DNA from: Ctena decussata
Taxonomy: Eukaryota; Mollusca; Bivalvia; Lucinida; Lucinidae
Direction of reading: 5' to 3'
Length of the DNA: 64,000 nucleotides
Assembly: GCA_963989385.1 (NCBI GenBank)
Contig: OZ022501.1
Span: 93,170,979 to 93,234,978, forward strand
The position numbers and the translations under genes were made by a program. Of this stretch, positions 1 through 12,090 are shown piece by piece. The notes under the pieces were generated by a model, which saw nothing but the letters and a program-made list of their open reading frames with translations, did no database searches and had not been told where the DNA came from. Positions within the stretch are counted from its first letter, which is position 1. Each line of letters starts with the position of its first letter.

Positions 1-21
1 TTTACGATTATAAAGGACTTA

Positions 22-215
22 ACCTGTATCAGGATTCGAACCTGGACGGCTGGCTTAGCACGTAAAAGCCTAGTGAATTACCACGGCATGAGACTATGGG
101 TCAAGGTAAGAGCAAACACAATCTGATTCAGCTGGCTTAGAGGTCAGTGCCTAACCTAGTGAGCTCCCACTACGTGACACTATGGACCACGGCAAGAGCA
201 AACAACTCTGATTAG
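22..215 (-). repeat. Degenerate tRNA-derived SINE head with an 83-bp tandem duplication
   Basis: On the minus strand a near-perfect RNA polymerase III B box (GGTTCGAATCC) lies at about 29-40. The adjoining sequence at 49-127 is repeated at about 132-214 (shared 'CTGGCTTAG', 'AAGAGCAAACA', 'TCTGATT'). It does not fold as a full tRNA by eye, so I call it a SINE relic rather than a tRNA gene. Confidence 0.45.
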
Positions 216-289
216 CCATGATGCATCTGCGTGACCGCAAATTGGTCACTTACTGTCGTACGTGTCAAGCTCTTTATATTGTCGGTGTT

Positions 290-740
290 AAAGGCCCCAT
301 TGCTCTATCAGCAAGAAATACTGCATCGTGCGGTCCCACCATAGTTTTGTCATTGCAAATGACTGCGAATAGTCAACTTTAAACAAATAAATTATCTTTG
401 AGCTTCACATGAAAAAGGTTATAAAAATATCTGAGTCATTTAGTTGGGAAATAAAATGACCTTCTTTCGATATCACAAACTTTAACAAAATGGTAAAAAT
501 ACAATGCACAAGCGTTCTGTGCCCCGTGTTCAGTTTCTATTCCATCGCTCGACGGGTAACCAGAAAAGGAAATAGCGATTACATGTTCCCCCTATTTTTT
601 GTCAGCGATAAGACTCAATCTATGCCCGTCAACTCTCATTTTATCACCAAAAGTGACGGTTGAAGCGCCTTTCATAAAGATTTGTGTTAAGACGATTTTA
701 CATCGCGTAGGCATGTGGAGACTTTAAGGGGAAATACTCA
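290..740. repeat. Dispersed repeat R1, copy a
   Basis: This stretch aligns by eye with 47455-47910 and, in part, with 1250-1835. Shared blocks include 'ATGGTAAAAATACAATG', 'CATCGCTCGACGGG', 'AGACTCAAT' and 'GGAGACTTTAAG'. No protein is recognisable. The short open frames at 715-903 and 869-1063 look accidental. Element class unknown. Confidence 0.55.
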
Positions 741-1249
741 TTGGGCTGAATTGTTGTTGCTCCCGCTTGCATTGAAGCGTGCGTGTTCAATCCTGTATGC
801 TAGCAGAAGGCGGCGTGGAACAATAATTGAGTCAACGCCATGCAGGGCTGTAGAAACTTTTTTTTTATATGGCAGCGTGCCCACTGGGAATGTCTCTCAG
901 TAACCCGACCGGGGAAGCAAACAGTAAATACATACTAGCATCGAAAACAGGAAAGGACACCTCAGTCCCCGTTGCAGCAATGCATGTTGCAATGACCAAG
1001 AATTCCAACAGTATGCTGCTGTATTCATTACATAAACAAATTGCCAGTGCTCTAATGTTTTAATAGTGTGAAAAACATCTTTTTGGGGACATAAATCAGA
1101 GCCATGGGGGCGATTGGTGTGGTAGGTGGCTATTTTGGGTGGGGGTGGTGTCGCAGGGATAATTTTACATCTGTGCTCAAGTCATCTATGCTGCATGTCA
1201 TGCTATTCTAAAAGCATGACAAGGCAATTCTTGTTTAAAATTCACAATC

Positions 1250-1835
1250 ATTAAAGCTACAGACACCATTGCTGTAGCGATGTAAACATTTATGAAATAT
1301 TTTGTCAGTCGCTGCCAGATCCTTACTGCCACTTTTAAAGAAACAAAACATCATTGAGTTTCACCTAAAACGGTTTTAAATTGATTTTGGTCATACTTTC
1401 GACAGTAAACCTGATTTAACTGGTAAAAATTCAGTGTACAGGCATGTGACCCATAAACGTCCCGCTTTTTCCATCGCTCGAAGGAAAACCAGAAATTGAC
1501 GGATTGGTGTGTTGGTTTGTGTTTAACGGCTGTAAGTCTTTAAGACATTATTTCAGTCGAGCCGTCTCTCAGAGAGAAGGAGAAAGAAAAGGGACAAGAT
1601 AGACGAGAGAATAAAATATCCAAACAAACCCCACCTGCATCTACTGCAAGCACAGTAGGTCCTTGCTATACTTTTATCAAAACGGCACCATAAGTCACGC
1701 AGCACCATCGTCCGACCACACGACCCCCACTAGATATTGAAACTGCATTTTATGGAACAATGTATCATTTTTCAAAAACATGTTCTGCCTATGTTTGCCA
1801 CTTATAAGACTCAATTATACACATCAATCTAAACA
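1250..1835. repeat. Dispersed repeat R1, copy b, split by an insertion
   Basis: Segments 1250-1499 and 1736-1835 together match R1 copies at 290-740 and 47455-47910. The intervening 236 bp is absent from both. Shared landmarks are 'CCATCGCTCGA', 'AACCAGAA', 'TTTTTCAAAAAC' and 'GACTCAAT'. Confidence 0.5.
1500..1735 (+). mobile_element. Short insertion (SINE-like) inside R1 copy b
   Basis: The 236-bp insert is bounded by the 5-bp direct repeat ATTGA (1495-1499 and 1736-1740) and is missing from the other R1 copies. It begins CGGATTGGTGTGTTGG. It encodes nothing visible. The family is not identified; SINE is an inference from size. Confidence 0.4.
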
Positions 1836-2229
1836 AAGCATTATGACATTTCCTGTTCAATATCACTGAGGACAAGGGAGGATATTATTGTCGACAAGGG
1901 AGGATATCATTGTTCGCCAGATTTGGGCTAATAACAATAACCTCAAAGAGTATAGAAAGGAAAGTGTGACATTCAAACAAAAAGACGGACGAACATGCAC
2001 TTTTTCCAGAATTACCCAATCATTAAGTGGGTGAGGACATTGAAGTAACTCTTAATCAAAAACTAAAAGCTTTAGGTATATGTAAAACAAGTACCTTTAT
2101 CTACTTCAAACTAACATTTGATGGCATTATATAGACCTGTTTCAAAAGGCAAAACAATGACTTCTCCCTCTCCGATACGTTTCAGATACGGCTACTTATA
2201 CAGCTGCGTCTTATCCGAAAGAACTCTAT

Positions 2230-2951
2230 TAAAACGAAACAGGCTAAATATATTTAACTTTGTTAAATGTCAAAAATTAGAAGGACATATTGAAAGCATA
2301 ATTCATACACAAAGACCTGAAATACTTGTTATTTTATATGACATACCGACATTGAATTATGTGCGTGGATGGGGAAACTTATCGTAAAAAGCATGTAGGC
2401 CACTGACAAAAGCGCATAAGGTGCCGTAAAAGATTATTTTAAACAGAAAACAAGCATGACGTATTAAATTTTATTTCTTTTCTGTTTCATATCTGTCATC
2501 AAACTTTCACTTTCAGTTAAACTGACATCAAAAACGAAGTTTAAACAGCTTACTATACATTTCAATTAAACACAGGAAGTGACGTCATCAGAAATGTGCA
2601 TTGTTCCATGGTTAGCCTACTTTGCAAGGCAAATCTTACGTTTTAGCAAAGCTGATACAATGCTTTTCATACTGGAATATTTTCTGTATTACAGATAATA
2701 TATGTATCAGTCCAGAGCTGCTTGTATCCAGACTTAAGAAAATATGAATTTGTCTTCACATAAATATTTCTTCCATTTCTGCTCAGTGTCCCTACCCTAA
2801 CAACAATTGTCAAGATATATTTTGGAAAAAGTGCCTGAGTCACTGCTATTGGGTGATATGTAAACCTAAAAGTTAAGACATAAAGTTTACAAATCGGTCA
2901 ACATTCCAAGGAATGGCAGACTCATTTACACTATTTCTGAAATGCCCCTCG
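2230..2951 (-). mobile_element. Element H, copy 1: partial TA-flanked mariner-style element, uninterrupted
   Basis: This is the reverse complement of 30498-30650 plus 33270-33905. It ends at 2951 with the complement of CGAGGGGCATTTCAG followed by TA, the same end seen in copy 2. Because it lacks the RTE insertion of copy 2, it shows the empty site, around 2855-2885. The far end is lost near 2230. The TA dinucleotide and CGAGGGG terminus suggest a Tc1/mariner-type non-autonomous element; no transposase is visible. Confidence 0.65.
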
Positions 2952-3074
2952 TATGAGACAATATGAAAATCTAGTAGCCTTCTTCTGTTAAGTTTTGGAA
3001 AACACGCTTTGCATCATTACCAATAACAGGAGCATTTCCTAATCAGACATTCTTATGGTAACCGTATTTATTTG

Positions 3075-3355
3075 GCTCTAGTAGTAGTAGTTTTGTTGCT
3101 TTATGTCCACGGTAAACAGCTACATGTATGGTCATGTTGGGACCGTCAGTTAACCTAACCACACTATTCCTGGGCAGGCTTAGACCGTCTAAGCGCTTAA
3201 CCAATACTAAGTGCACATACTTTCGCCAGTAACTGACAACTGCCCTTCTTGAATCATCGGAAGGAGAAACGATAGTATGTGACCGGACCGGATGTCGAAC
3301 CCAGGACCTCTGGCTCTTGAATCAGACGCGCTACCGACTGCGCCACGCGGCCCGG
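3075..3355 (-). mobile_element. tRNA-derived SINE
   Basis: Read on the minus strand, the element starts with a tRNA-like head that has an A box (TGGCGCAGTCGG) and a B box (GGTTCGACATC), about 45 bp apart. It continues into a ~200-bp non-tRNA body and ends in a short CTA repeat near 3085. The head is well preserved, so a fairly young copy is likely. The body may continue a little further left. Confidence 0.7.
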
Positions 3356-3654
3356 CTTATTCGGCTCTAAAACGGTGTTTTAACTTCTCTTGAGTCACCA
3401 CATATTCTAAACCAGTCCTAAAATATCTGCTGTAAGTTTTTTTCCCTTCAAAATCAATCCCAAAACTGTAGACTCGTCCTCTAGACGGATCTAGATTTTC
3501 GGGATTGTTTTGGAAACGAAAAATCCCGTCTTATAAAGTTACCGTCCCGACATGACGATAGCTGTTTACTATGGACGTAAAACAATAGAACAACAACAAC
3601 GGTAGAACGTTATAAAGATTACGTCATAAAGGGGTTATTTATAGAGGAAAAGCG

Positions 3655-3920
3655 ATAAAATTCTTTCGGAACATTAACCTAAGATCTGTTGAATTAAATT
3701 CATGGAACGGATGATTTAATTTGCAAGTCTGACTTTAATGGTGATATTTTCTCTCGCGCTTTATCCTCGTTAATGTCAAAATAAAGCTAGCAGACACCAT
3801 TATTCAAAATTACATGGCTGATTTACCGCGTCAAGGACTAATGGCATATGCCCATATAATAAACAGATCATATATCAAAATATTTTCGTAACAAGATTGT
3901 TCCATTTTAATATGCATATA
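3655..3920 (+). repeat. Duplicated module D, copy A
   Basis: It matches 61739-61965 in the same orientation, with the shared block 'TTAATTTGCAAGTCTGACTT' followed by 'AATGGTGATATTTTCTCTC'. No conserved reading frame was seen across the two copies, so it is treated as duplicated non-coding or relic sequence. Confidence 0.5.
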
Positions 3921-4214
3921 TATAGGTTAAAGTTGTGAAGGCACGTACTGTCTGCAATTCAACAAAGTGGTAAAACAGGGCTTTTCCTGTAGTTCAGAGC
4001 GAAAATCCACATAAACAGGTAAAATGCGTGCTGCAATACAGATTTTCTTCATATATTAAGCTATGTCTCTACTTTCAAGAAGTAGTTTACGATAAAAAGG
4101 GATTTTCAGATAGGTTTTTATTACATGTCTTTTTAACCCTGCGACCTGCTGCTTGTAATAAAACTGATTCTAAAATTATGTTATCGCATCTCGGTTCGGC
4201 AGACACCCCATGCC

Positions 4215-4410
4215 ATTATCAGTTAGGATGTCAATTTCTACGTCATCAAGTGACGTTAACCTTAGAATTACGTAACAGAGACGGCAAAATTACGTCAGTT
4301 TTTGTCACGCCAAACGTAAACGTATCACACTCGACGTCGGTTGACGAAAGCGTCGGTTTCTTTCAAAACCTCTAAGATGCTAAAATTATGCATTTTAACA
4401 AGTTCCAGTT
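4215..4410 (+). repeat. Duplicated module D2, copy A
   Basis: It matches 58990-59175 in the same orientation: 'CGTCATCAAGTGACGTT', 'AGACGGCA', 'GACGTCAGTTT' and 'AACCTCT'. An open frame of 115 codons (4028-4375) crosses it but resembles nothing I recognise and is not kept in the other copy. Confidence 0.5.
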
Positions 4411-4439
4411 TTGGATCAACCGATTCTCATCAAAAGAAA

Positions 4440-4800
4440 TGCAGGAAAACATAGCAACAAACAACACATAAAAGAACATGAAGAACCAGAAACAGAATTT
4501 TCGCCTTGGGACGGCCAGTAATGAATTTACTGGAGGGCTTAACCAGTTGTCGGTCGCGTCCAAGCCTCGCCCTTGGTTCTGCTTTGTTTCATCAGACACT
4601 AAGTTGTTCGGTTTGCGTAGAAGATTCCTAGCTCATAGTGTAGTTTCTCAGAAACAGAGAAATCAAAATTAAAACTAATGAGGACTCACGGAAATAGCAA
4701 CACTTAAATTCTGAAGCAGAAGAAACCTAACAGTTAAACCACGGTGGGCCCGACCCAAGACGTCCCTGCACGGATGTCAAGTGCCAGCCCCAATGTATCT
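4440..4800 (+). repeat. Repeat module P, copy A
   Basis: It aligns with 48720-49050. Landmarks are 'CGCCTTGGGACGGCCAGTAA', 'TGTTCGGTTTGCGT', 'GGAAGATTCCTA' in the other copy (AGAAGATTCCTA here), 'AATCAAAATTAAAA' and 'CGACCCAAGACGTCCC'. Module P is also the reverse complement of the start of module S, which suggests inverted ends of one element. Confidence 0.5.
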
Positions 4801-5285
4801 TTTTATGTTAGGGTTAGGTTGGCGCCTTCATAAAGTCTGAGGCCAAACCCACTGTTGTGCAATCGAAGAGGTAAGCAAAGCTGTTAACATTGATTGGATT
4901 AACGACCAAGCATGCAGTTTATCGAAAAACCTCCATATAATAACCAGACTGAGTCTTTTTATATCGAATTATTATCTTATTAAAATGATAAGGAAACTCA
5001 TGTTTTACCAATTACTTTTCTGAATTTATACACCAAGTCGCCGTAAAACTCGGATCCCGAAAGGACCTGCAGAAGAAGTATGTTCAGTCCAAAGACTGCT
5101 ATTAAAATTTAAATGCAGGTGCATCACTTTTTCGTTGTCTGAGTTTTTGCATTCATTTGAAATTGCAAATAGTCATTTCGCGATTAAGATTCAATTGCAA
5201 TTTTCGATTATCAATCTTTTACACATACACTGATATCCTCCTTAATTACTGACGCTCCCACTTAGAGCATACCAGGTGACGTAAT

Positions 5286-5374
5286 ATCCCATTTGGCACA
5301 TGACGTCAATGCGACGTCGTTACGTGGCGTCGACGCCCGTGCGACGTCATTCCAACGTCATGTGCCTGCTGGGA
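5286..5374. mobile_element. GACGTC-rich palindromic MITE, diverged copy
   Basis: A short palindromic sequence with repeated GACGTC motifs ends in GTGCCTGCTGGGA. The complement of that end is present, diverged, at the left (TCCCATTTGGCAC). The better copy is at 62627-62770. Confidence 0.6.
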
Positions 5375-5559
5375 TTCTATGGCCAGTTTACGGATTGGAA
5401 AATGGTTAGCACACTACTTTGGGATTTTTAATATAAGGACGTTCACAGCATACCACTTTTAGAGATGCTTTGATCATTGCGCAAAAGTACTTCCATTCTG
5501 CGAAAACGTCAGCGTATGTGTATTATTAATCAGCGCAAATTTTGATCTCTACCATATCA

Positions 5560-5890
5560 GAGCAGCTTGTAATTGTAAGTTGTTATTCATTCTCCGTAAT
5601 CAGATGTAGCTGCGACTCAGCAGCACTTCTTGTCAACAAAATCTGATAATCTGTGCAAAAAGCGTGGGTTGCTTCTTGTAATTCATGAATCTTGTATCCC
5701 TTGGGACATCAGATGTAAGCAAACCTTTGTCAGATAGACACATCTGAAGAAGAACATTATTAAGAGCAATTTGCAACCATGTTATCACGTAGCCTTATTC
5801 GCCAGAACAGAATATTGGCTGATTGTTAAAAGTCGGGCATAGCAGCTGCTAGACGTCAATCATGATCCATAAATAGGTTCAGCATTAGGA
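5560..5890 (+). repeat. Duplicated module Q, copy A
   Basis: It matches 62995-63325 in the same orientation over about 300 bp, with long shared runs such as 'TATCCCTTGGGACATCAGAT', 'ATCTGAAGAAGAACAT' and 'AAAAGTCGGGCATAGCAGCT'. In both places it lies downstream of a GACGTC MITE and module D, which points to one duplication event. Confidence 0.65.
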
Positions 5891-7304
5891 AATTATTCAA
5901 ACCACAGTAGGACTGCAGCTTTACAGATTGCAAAGGAAACGTCTGTAAAACGGAATCCTGAGAGAGTAAACGGAACAATCTCAGTTAAAAATGCAAACTT
6001 GGTTTAATTTATGCCGCAACGCCTCAAACGGATTTTCATGACATCGCGACTTTAAAGTACTCACCGACAGACACGTTATATAATCTAGGGTCCTACAAGA
6101 ATGTGCCACACGCTGTTTATGTTCAAGGCTTAGTTGCACGACAATTGTGCCTATCAATTTTTGTAATTGAGTTCTTCAACATTTTACTTCAAAACTACAA
6201 TTTACTGCTACAAAACAGAGTGTTGTTAATTTTTACATGTCGCACAAGAATAAACAAACCTACTTGCGCACATAGAGGAATCTTTGAACTAATCCTATTC
6301 TGGATAAGAAGACTGGATGATCACAAGTTTTTTTCTACTCAATTGAAAGCGGGTTCATAATCTTACATTAACATTTATTATTTTTCCTACCCCCAGCCAC
6401 CCTAACCGCGCTTCGTATAGCGTTTATAAGAATTTTCATGACTTCTTATAGCGGCTCTCTGACTTTCTTATATACACCTATGCACCCACCACACATGTAT
6501 TGCATCCTTTTTTATTGCTTGTACTCGAGGTAGAAATACCGGGGTGCATACATCGATTCATACACACGACCCCACTCATGTTTATATAAAAAGAAGTTCC
6601 TGTGTCATTAAAAATGCTTAGCAGAAAAGCACGAGAATGGGTAAAGCATGTAGATATACATGCATAGCATAGCAAGATGAGGACCCTCTGGTTTAGTCAT
6701 ACTCTTTCCGGCATTTTTACAGTTTTCTCACTTCTATCCTCAGGAAACTACTACTTATACATTTTGCCTAAATGCAAAATGTACCACTGGTAACACGAGA
6801 AAGGCATATTACAGGAGTCTGAAGGTAACTAACCCTAAGCTTCTGCGGACCTAGCCGGCTTCCCGTCCCCTGGTCTTTAAGAATTAGCTATTCTGTTACC
6901 CATTCCACTCTGCAGACTAGTTCATGCAGAACATATAAGGGGCAAGGGTATATTTTGTATTGGAAAACCTTATTCCGTACTTTTCTGTCGCTGTGAGTGA
7001 CATACTTTTTCACGAAAATTACTGGAAAGCCTCGAATCATGCATAAAATGGACGATTAGCGAGTTTACGTCCTTTCTAACAGTGCTCCAGTGGTGTTGCT
7101 GACGCCCCAGGGATCTCCAAGTGTCTCAACACATTTCGACCGTCGAGTCCTTATCCTTGCTTCATCACGGTCTTTTCTTGATTTTTATTGTTGACCGTGA
7201 TGACTCTCTGATGAGTTAGGGGACCTCCATACGAACCGAACTACCAACTAATTGTGTGCACCGCGGCGGAGGGTGAGGGTGAAGGTTGTGGGCCCAGTAA
7301 AACC
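5891..7304. other. No gene recognised
   Basis: AT-rich non-coding sequence. The open frames of 65-85 codons at 6103-6360 and 6478-6675 (minus) have low-complexity or unremarkable translations. I see no repeat shared with the rest of the window apart from scattered short matches. Confidence 0.5.
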
Positions 7305-7665
7305 GGTTTAAACCCCCCCCCCCCCCCAGTAGTTATTACTGACCGTCCCAATGCGGTACTTTCGTTGCGGTTGCATTTGTTTTATGTTCGGTGCTGTTTA
7401 ATTTATTGCTTTCTCAATTTAACCATTCTATAATAAAAATAGAAAATAGGTAAAAATAATTGTTAAATGTTTTTCGTATAATGTGCTTAGTCTGTTGTAA
7501 CCCTTCTGTTGGTCTAAAATATTTAGTTCAATAACGATAGCTGAGTTGCCACCTATTTGGGAAAGAGCTGCTGGCTCGTCTTATCACTTGATGTTGGGGA
7601 TAGGGTTTGGGATCTGATTCAGTCAGTTCCTGAAGTGTATTTACTCTTTAAATTCACAGTCATAT
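7305..7665 (+). repeat. Repeat module S, copy A
   Basis: A poly-C run (about 7313-7327) leads into 'CAGTAGTTATTACTGACCGT' and then the block 7490-7656, shared with 49660-49860 and 58492-58700 ('GAGTTGCCACCTATTTGGGA', 'TTTGGGATCTGATTCAGTCA'). Compared with the other two copies, about 46 bp are missing after 'TATCACTT'. Confidence 0.6.
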
Positions 7666-7724
7666 CAGGCGATAAGTTATGGAAGGCTATGTGCAATGTG
7701 AACCCGTTTACGGTTGGAAAAAAA

Positions 7725-7800
7725 TCCGTCTCTCGTCGGATTCGAACCCGGAACGCTAGGTCAGCAGACCAGCGCTTACCTACTTTCCTGTACTAATGCA
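7725..7800 (-). repeat. tRNA-like relic
   Basis: The minus strand has a B-box-like GGGTTCGAATCCGACG next to a plausible anticodon-arm sequence. The remainder is degenerate, so this is a SINE fragment rather than a working tRNA gene. Confidence 0.35.
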
Positions 7801-8479
7801 GGTTCTGGTTAAATAACAAAATATTTCTCGGGCTTTGTTTTGTTACCACAAAAATGCTGTTGACCAAGCCCTGCTCCGTCTCTCTCTCTCTCTTTCTCTC
7901 TCTGTCACTGTCTCCATCCCACCCCCTCCCGCTAAAAGTCAAAACCTTCGGTCTATTAACATACCAAGAATGTAAATATGTTGTTTCACTCTAACGAATG
8001 TTTACGTTGCTCACAATGATCAATTATCGGTATAAGACCTTTTTCTCATAATTTGTCTTCATCGGGTGTCCGTGTGGTCTGTGTTGTGCGATTCTTTCTT
8101 TTCTTTTGTTACTTCACCGATATTTATATTTCTGCTCTTTGATTTGAACCTTCCATCTAGGTGACTAAGTGCACTCATAGAGAAAGAAAATAAAAAAATA
8201 TAAATGACTGTCTTTAAGAGCAACGAAAATATTCATGAAGAGATTGATGGGTAAGACTACGTAGTTTCGCCGAATAAATCCTCATCAGTAACCCTGTAAT
8301 TGCCTGCCACCAAAAACAAGAAGAAAACATACTGCGATTTTGTAAATTCCAAACACGCAGTATCTGCCCCTATTTTGCCTCCCTATTCACATTGATGAAC
8401 TCTTATAAGAAAGAATGCGTTATCTTACAAGAAAGGATTTATGTAATTTTGAAACGCCTTCGTCGTCCAGGGAAGCAAA

Positions 8480-8717
8480 TGAGCCTTGACACGACTAAAC
8501 CAACAATGTGGTTGTGCGCTCGATGCAGACTCAGACCAGCCTGGGGATCCACCCAGTTTGATCAGACTCGTCATTTAGTGCTGAAAGGGTAGCGAAGGGT
8601 CTAGGCTACCTCCATGCGGACAGCGAAGACTCTGATCAGACTGGGCGGATGGCCAGGCGGATCTGAATCTGCGCTGGGCGCACAACCACATTGTTGGTTT
8701 TCTCGTGTCGCGGCTCA
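8480..8717 (+). mobile_element. MITE family T, copy 1
   Basis: A 238-bp element with inverted ends: TGAGCC...GACACGA at the left and TCGTGTCGCGGCTCA at the right. Its interior has palindromic blocks including 'CTGATCAGACTGGGCGGAT'. Related copies lie at 54648-54879 and from 63887 to the window end. It encodes nothing. Confidence 0.75.
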
Positions 8718-8924
8718 AATATAACTGACAAATCAGTTTCCTATGGTGGCCTGTTTGTGCCATTTCGTTTTGTTGCCTTTTCACCGCAAAAAGACGAAAT
8801 GGCTGATTTTCTGTTGAAAAAATGGCGGAAAATGTGTACCCGGACACCTTAGTTAGGCTTCTTGTGTGCATGTTTCAAGATCAAGTGTCAAGTTGACATC
8901 TCATTACGGTTTAGTAATGAACGA

Positions 8925-9010
8925 GTTTTCATACCAAATTTAGTGCGACAGACGCGCGTTTCAGTATTGAATTCTTTAGTGTCACTAAACCCCAGAACTT
9001 TGAAAGAAAA
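8925..9010 (+). repeat. Repeat module U, copy A
   Basis: 'GCGACAGACGCGCGTTTC' followed by 'TTTAGTGTCACTAAA' is shared with 49375-49445 (same strand) and 59815-59915 (opposite strand). A short dispersed element or element end of unknown class. Confidence 0.45.
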
Positions 9011-11245
9011 GATATGGTGGCAGGTCTCGGCAGGCAACGAGATTCCCTCTCCGAGCCACACTTATCGTCGTATTTCGCTTGACAAATTAGCTAAGCAGCC
9101 TACACATTCGAATGAAAAGAAATCCTATCTACACTAGACATGGTGCAAAACTAATTTATACGATCAGACTGGCATTAAGGTTACACAGTAATGTGTTTCT
9201 GACTGAAATGGAACGTATAAATAATTGATATTAGTACTGATTGGCATAAACTGCATCATGACCGGTGATTAATGGGCATGCTTACATTTGTATGCAGAGA
9301 GTTGTAAAGGCGTTGTTGCTCTAACATACAGTCAAGGGACATTATTATTTGCCGTTCAAGATGGCTGCCCAAAATAGCAACTTTAAGGGGGATTTCAAAT
9401 AAACATTACTAAGTGACTAACCAATTCCTTACCTTAATATTTTGTCAGATTGCCCTTTGTCACGATTGTTATCGTGCCAAAGCATTTGATCTGAAACTTC
9501 TTAAGTGAGGATCTTGTATGACATTAAAAAGTCACCTTAGCTGTACAGTTGAATCTTTTAAGCCATATTAGTTGGTCACTGTTCACCATTGTTACCTGAG
9601 ATAATTACCCTGAGTAGTTTTTCTGGGTATTTGCTATAGTGTTCACTGTCAGTTTGTGTTAAAGTGGTTCAGTGGACAACAGTGAAATGTTTTAAAATTA
9701 TTTTACAAAAGTTAGGATATATGTGGAAATTGTAGACATTGGGAATATCAGAGCTGTGGCCTCTGCATAGGGAGATACGAACCAGGATCAGCAGGCAGTG
9801 GATGCATTATACTAGTGATTGATGGGCATATTCTAAAGCCATGAAAATGGACTTTGTCATTCATCTACAGTGATGCACCAAAGGGAGCCATTGCATTATG
9901 GATATTTAGTATACACTTCTAGTACAGAATTGATGCTTGAAAATTTTCATGACTGTAAAAAAAATACAGTTCAAGTATGGTGGACAAGTTGAGCTATAAC
10001 CATAGATAGCCTGCCGTACATAGTATACTCATAAATAGTTCCTTGTATGATACAGTCCTAGAGTTGAGGCATGGATATGAATAGCCTACTCTGTTTGGTG
10101 TATTTATAGACAATTCCCTGAGTGAGATAAGACAGATGATTTCTGATATATATATATATTTTTAGCTATAACTATTTGTCAAGTGATTCAAGTCGGGTTA
10201 TTTGACTTAAGAAGTGGTTTGACATTCTGAAAATGACATTCTCATTATGCAGAAGTGAGTTAACACGATAATTTTGGCGAGCTTCAGTGGACGCTTCATG
10301 GACCTAGTTTATCATATGTATCTTAGTGGAACTCTGTGGAAACTTAGTGGACACTTAGTGGTATCTTAGTGACTTTATTATATAACACATGTAATGACTG
10401 TGTGGAACTAAATAGGTTCATAAAAGTAGATATCTTGTTAACTACAGTATTTGCAGTAATCTATCATGGACATCTATCTTAAAATAATAGTAGTAACTTA
10501 GAAACAGAGACTTAGTGATATAGAATCTATTGAGAATAATATATATGTATATATTTGTGTCCTTTCTATATATATTTTGCTCGAATAGATTTAAGGTGCA
10601 TATAAATATATAAATTCTAATACTGGACAGTTGTTTTGGGGTTTTCTTGGTGCCCTTAGTCAGATCTTGAAATAGGATAACTATATAGTTCATCCTTTAG
10701 AGCCTATTCTTGACACCCTTCATTCTTATAACTTCCATTAACCTGGCTGGAATAGTACTGTAAAGGCCTTGAACATACGCTGGCTCAATATTCGCGATTT
10801 TATCGTCTCCCAACATCCGAAACCGAAAGTAGGCTGTGGCACGTGAACGATGTCGTTTCTTCAAAACTGGGGGAAGTATAAACGCGAAAAGAAGTAAAGT
10901 CTCAGAAAAAACGAGAACACTAGTTTAAAGTACTTACAAGCATGCATTCACTGCGCTTTATTGTATGAGGCTGCATTTGGCAACTAAGAATTTATCGTGA
11001 AAAAACCTAATCAGGAACCAATCGTTGTACTGGAATTTCCAGTATTTCCTGTGACGTGAAAACCACGTGATCATCCACCCTAATATATTGTTCTCCTGGG
11101 CATTCCCAATATTCTTGAGAATTCTGCTAAATTTCTGTTGCTTCTGTAACTTTCCACAATCATTTCCCTGGCCTCACTACTCAATTCTTTACTTTTTCTA
11201 CCCATCTTACATTCCTGTCAACAATGTTTACATTTGAAACAGATG
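9011..11245. other. No gene recognised; AT-rich
   Basis: No coding sequence is supported. 10318-10375 holds a loose run of ACTTAGTGG/ATCTTAGTG words, and 10146-10162 a short TA run. The 83-codon minus-strand frame at 10442-10693 is a low-complexity I/Y/K translation of AT-rich DNA. Confidence 0.5.
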
Positions 11246-11249
11246 ATAC

Positions 11250-12090
11250 CAAAACTATGTGTGATGTCAAAATAACACTGATCTTTCCAAAACTTAGCAG
11301 ATGCCTTCTTTATGTTGTTTCTCATAGTTTAGAATCCCAAAATGCAGCATTTGTTAATGTTGAAAAGTGTTTTATAAGGATAGATCAAAGGGCAATTTTA
11401 CCATGGAGAGCGTCCTAGCAATTATTTTTTCAAACTCTTTCACACATTATCAGGCTGAGCAGATGAAAAAAGATGCAGTCTGTGTCCATTTTTTTGTCAA
11501 AACACACAGGTGAGACAGGTAAGACTGAACAATTTCATCTTCACACCACTTTTCATGTCAGTAATGTTTTATTTATACTGTAGGTGTGCTTGCCTACCCT
11601 ATATTTAATAAATGCGTCCAGTGTACATTTACTTTGTATATGGTTGAACATTTGAGAAAAAGCTACAGTTTTCATCTGGTCTACATTACAAGAGAGAGGC
11701 GTCGTAGTCGAGTGGTTACAGTGGCTCGGCTATTGTACAGAAAGTCACAGTAAGGTCGTGAGTTCGCGGCTCACTGTCGCCATACGATGACTGGAAAACT
11801 CTCTCTGTCAACCCAGCAGTAAATGGGTACCTTTTTTGAATCAGGGAAGGATAAGGCAGCGGAAGGAGAGGGATGGGCTCCGCCTTTCATCAGCTGTGCC
11901 CAAGATACAGTGGGTCTCTAACCCCCACTGCCCCTACGGCTATTAGGCTATGGGAAACCTTTCCCTTTTTACCTTTTTACATTATAATCTGAGAAAGAGT
12001 TGGAATGAATAATTGCTAGGACGCTCTTCATTGTGCAATAATGCACCTTCAGCACTATGTAAATTTTCAAAAACGATATTATTTTTCAGA
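11250..12090 (+). mobile_element. Element E, copy 1 (ends lost), interrupted by a SINE
   Basis: It aligns with 52780-53420 of E copy 3: 'GATCTTTCCAAAACTTAGCA', 'GCATTTGTTAATG', 'TAGGTGTGCTTGCC', 'CATTTGAGAAAAAGCTAC', 'GAGAAAGAGTTGGAAT'. Both TTAA-flanked ends seen in the other copies are missing. The two halves are separated by a 287-bp SINE. Confidence 0.65.
11692..11978 (+). mobile_element. tRNA-derived SINE inserted in element E, with target-site duplication
   Basis: The 287-bp insert has a tRNA-like head with A box (TAGTCGAGTGG) and B-box-like GTGAGTTCGCGG. A body follows with 'CAGTAAATGGGTACC' and 'AAGGCAGCGGAAGG'. It is flanked by ACATTACAA (11683-11691) and ACATTATAA (11979-11987), an imperfect 9-bp target duplication. 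E copy 3 reads straight across this site. A body-related SINE lies at 50945-51150. Confidence 0.8.

Noticed and set aside
3286..3355. Possible functional tRNA gene
   Set aside because: The A and B boxes are good, but it is fused to a SINE body and the acceptor stem does not pair well.
4028..4375. 115-codon open frame
   Set aside because: It overlaps duplicated module D2; the copy at 58990 has indels that break the frame and no family is recognisable.
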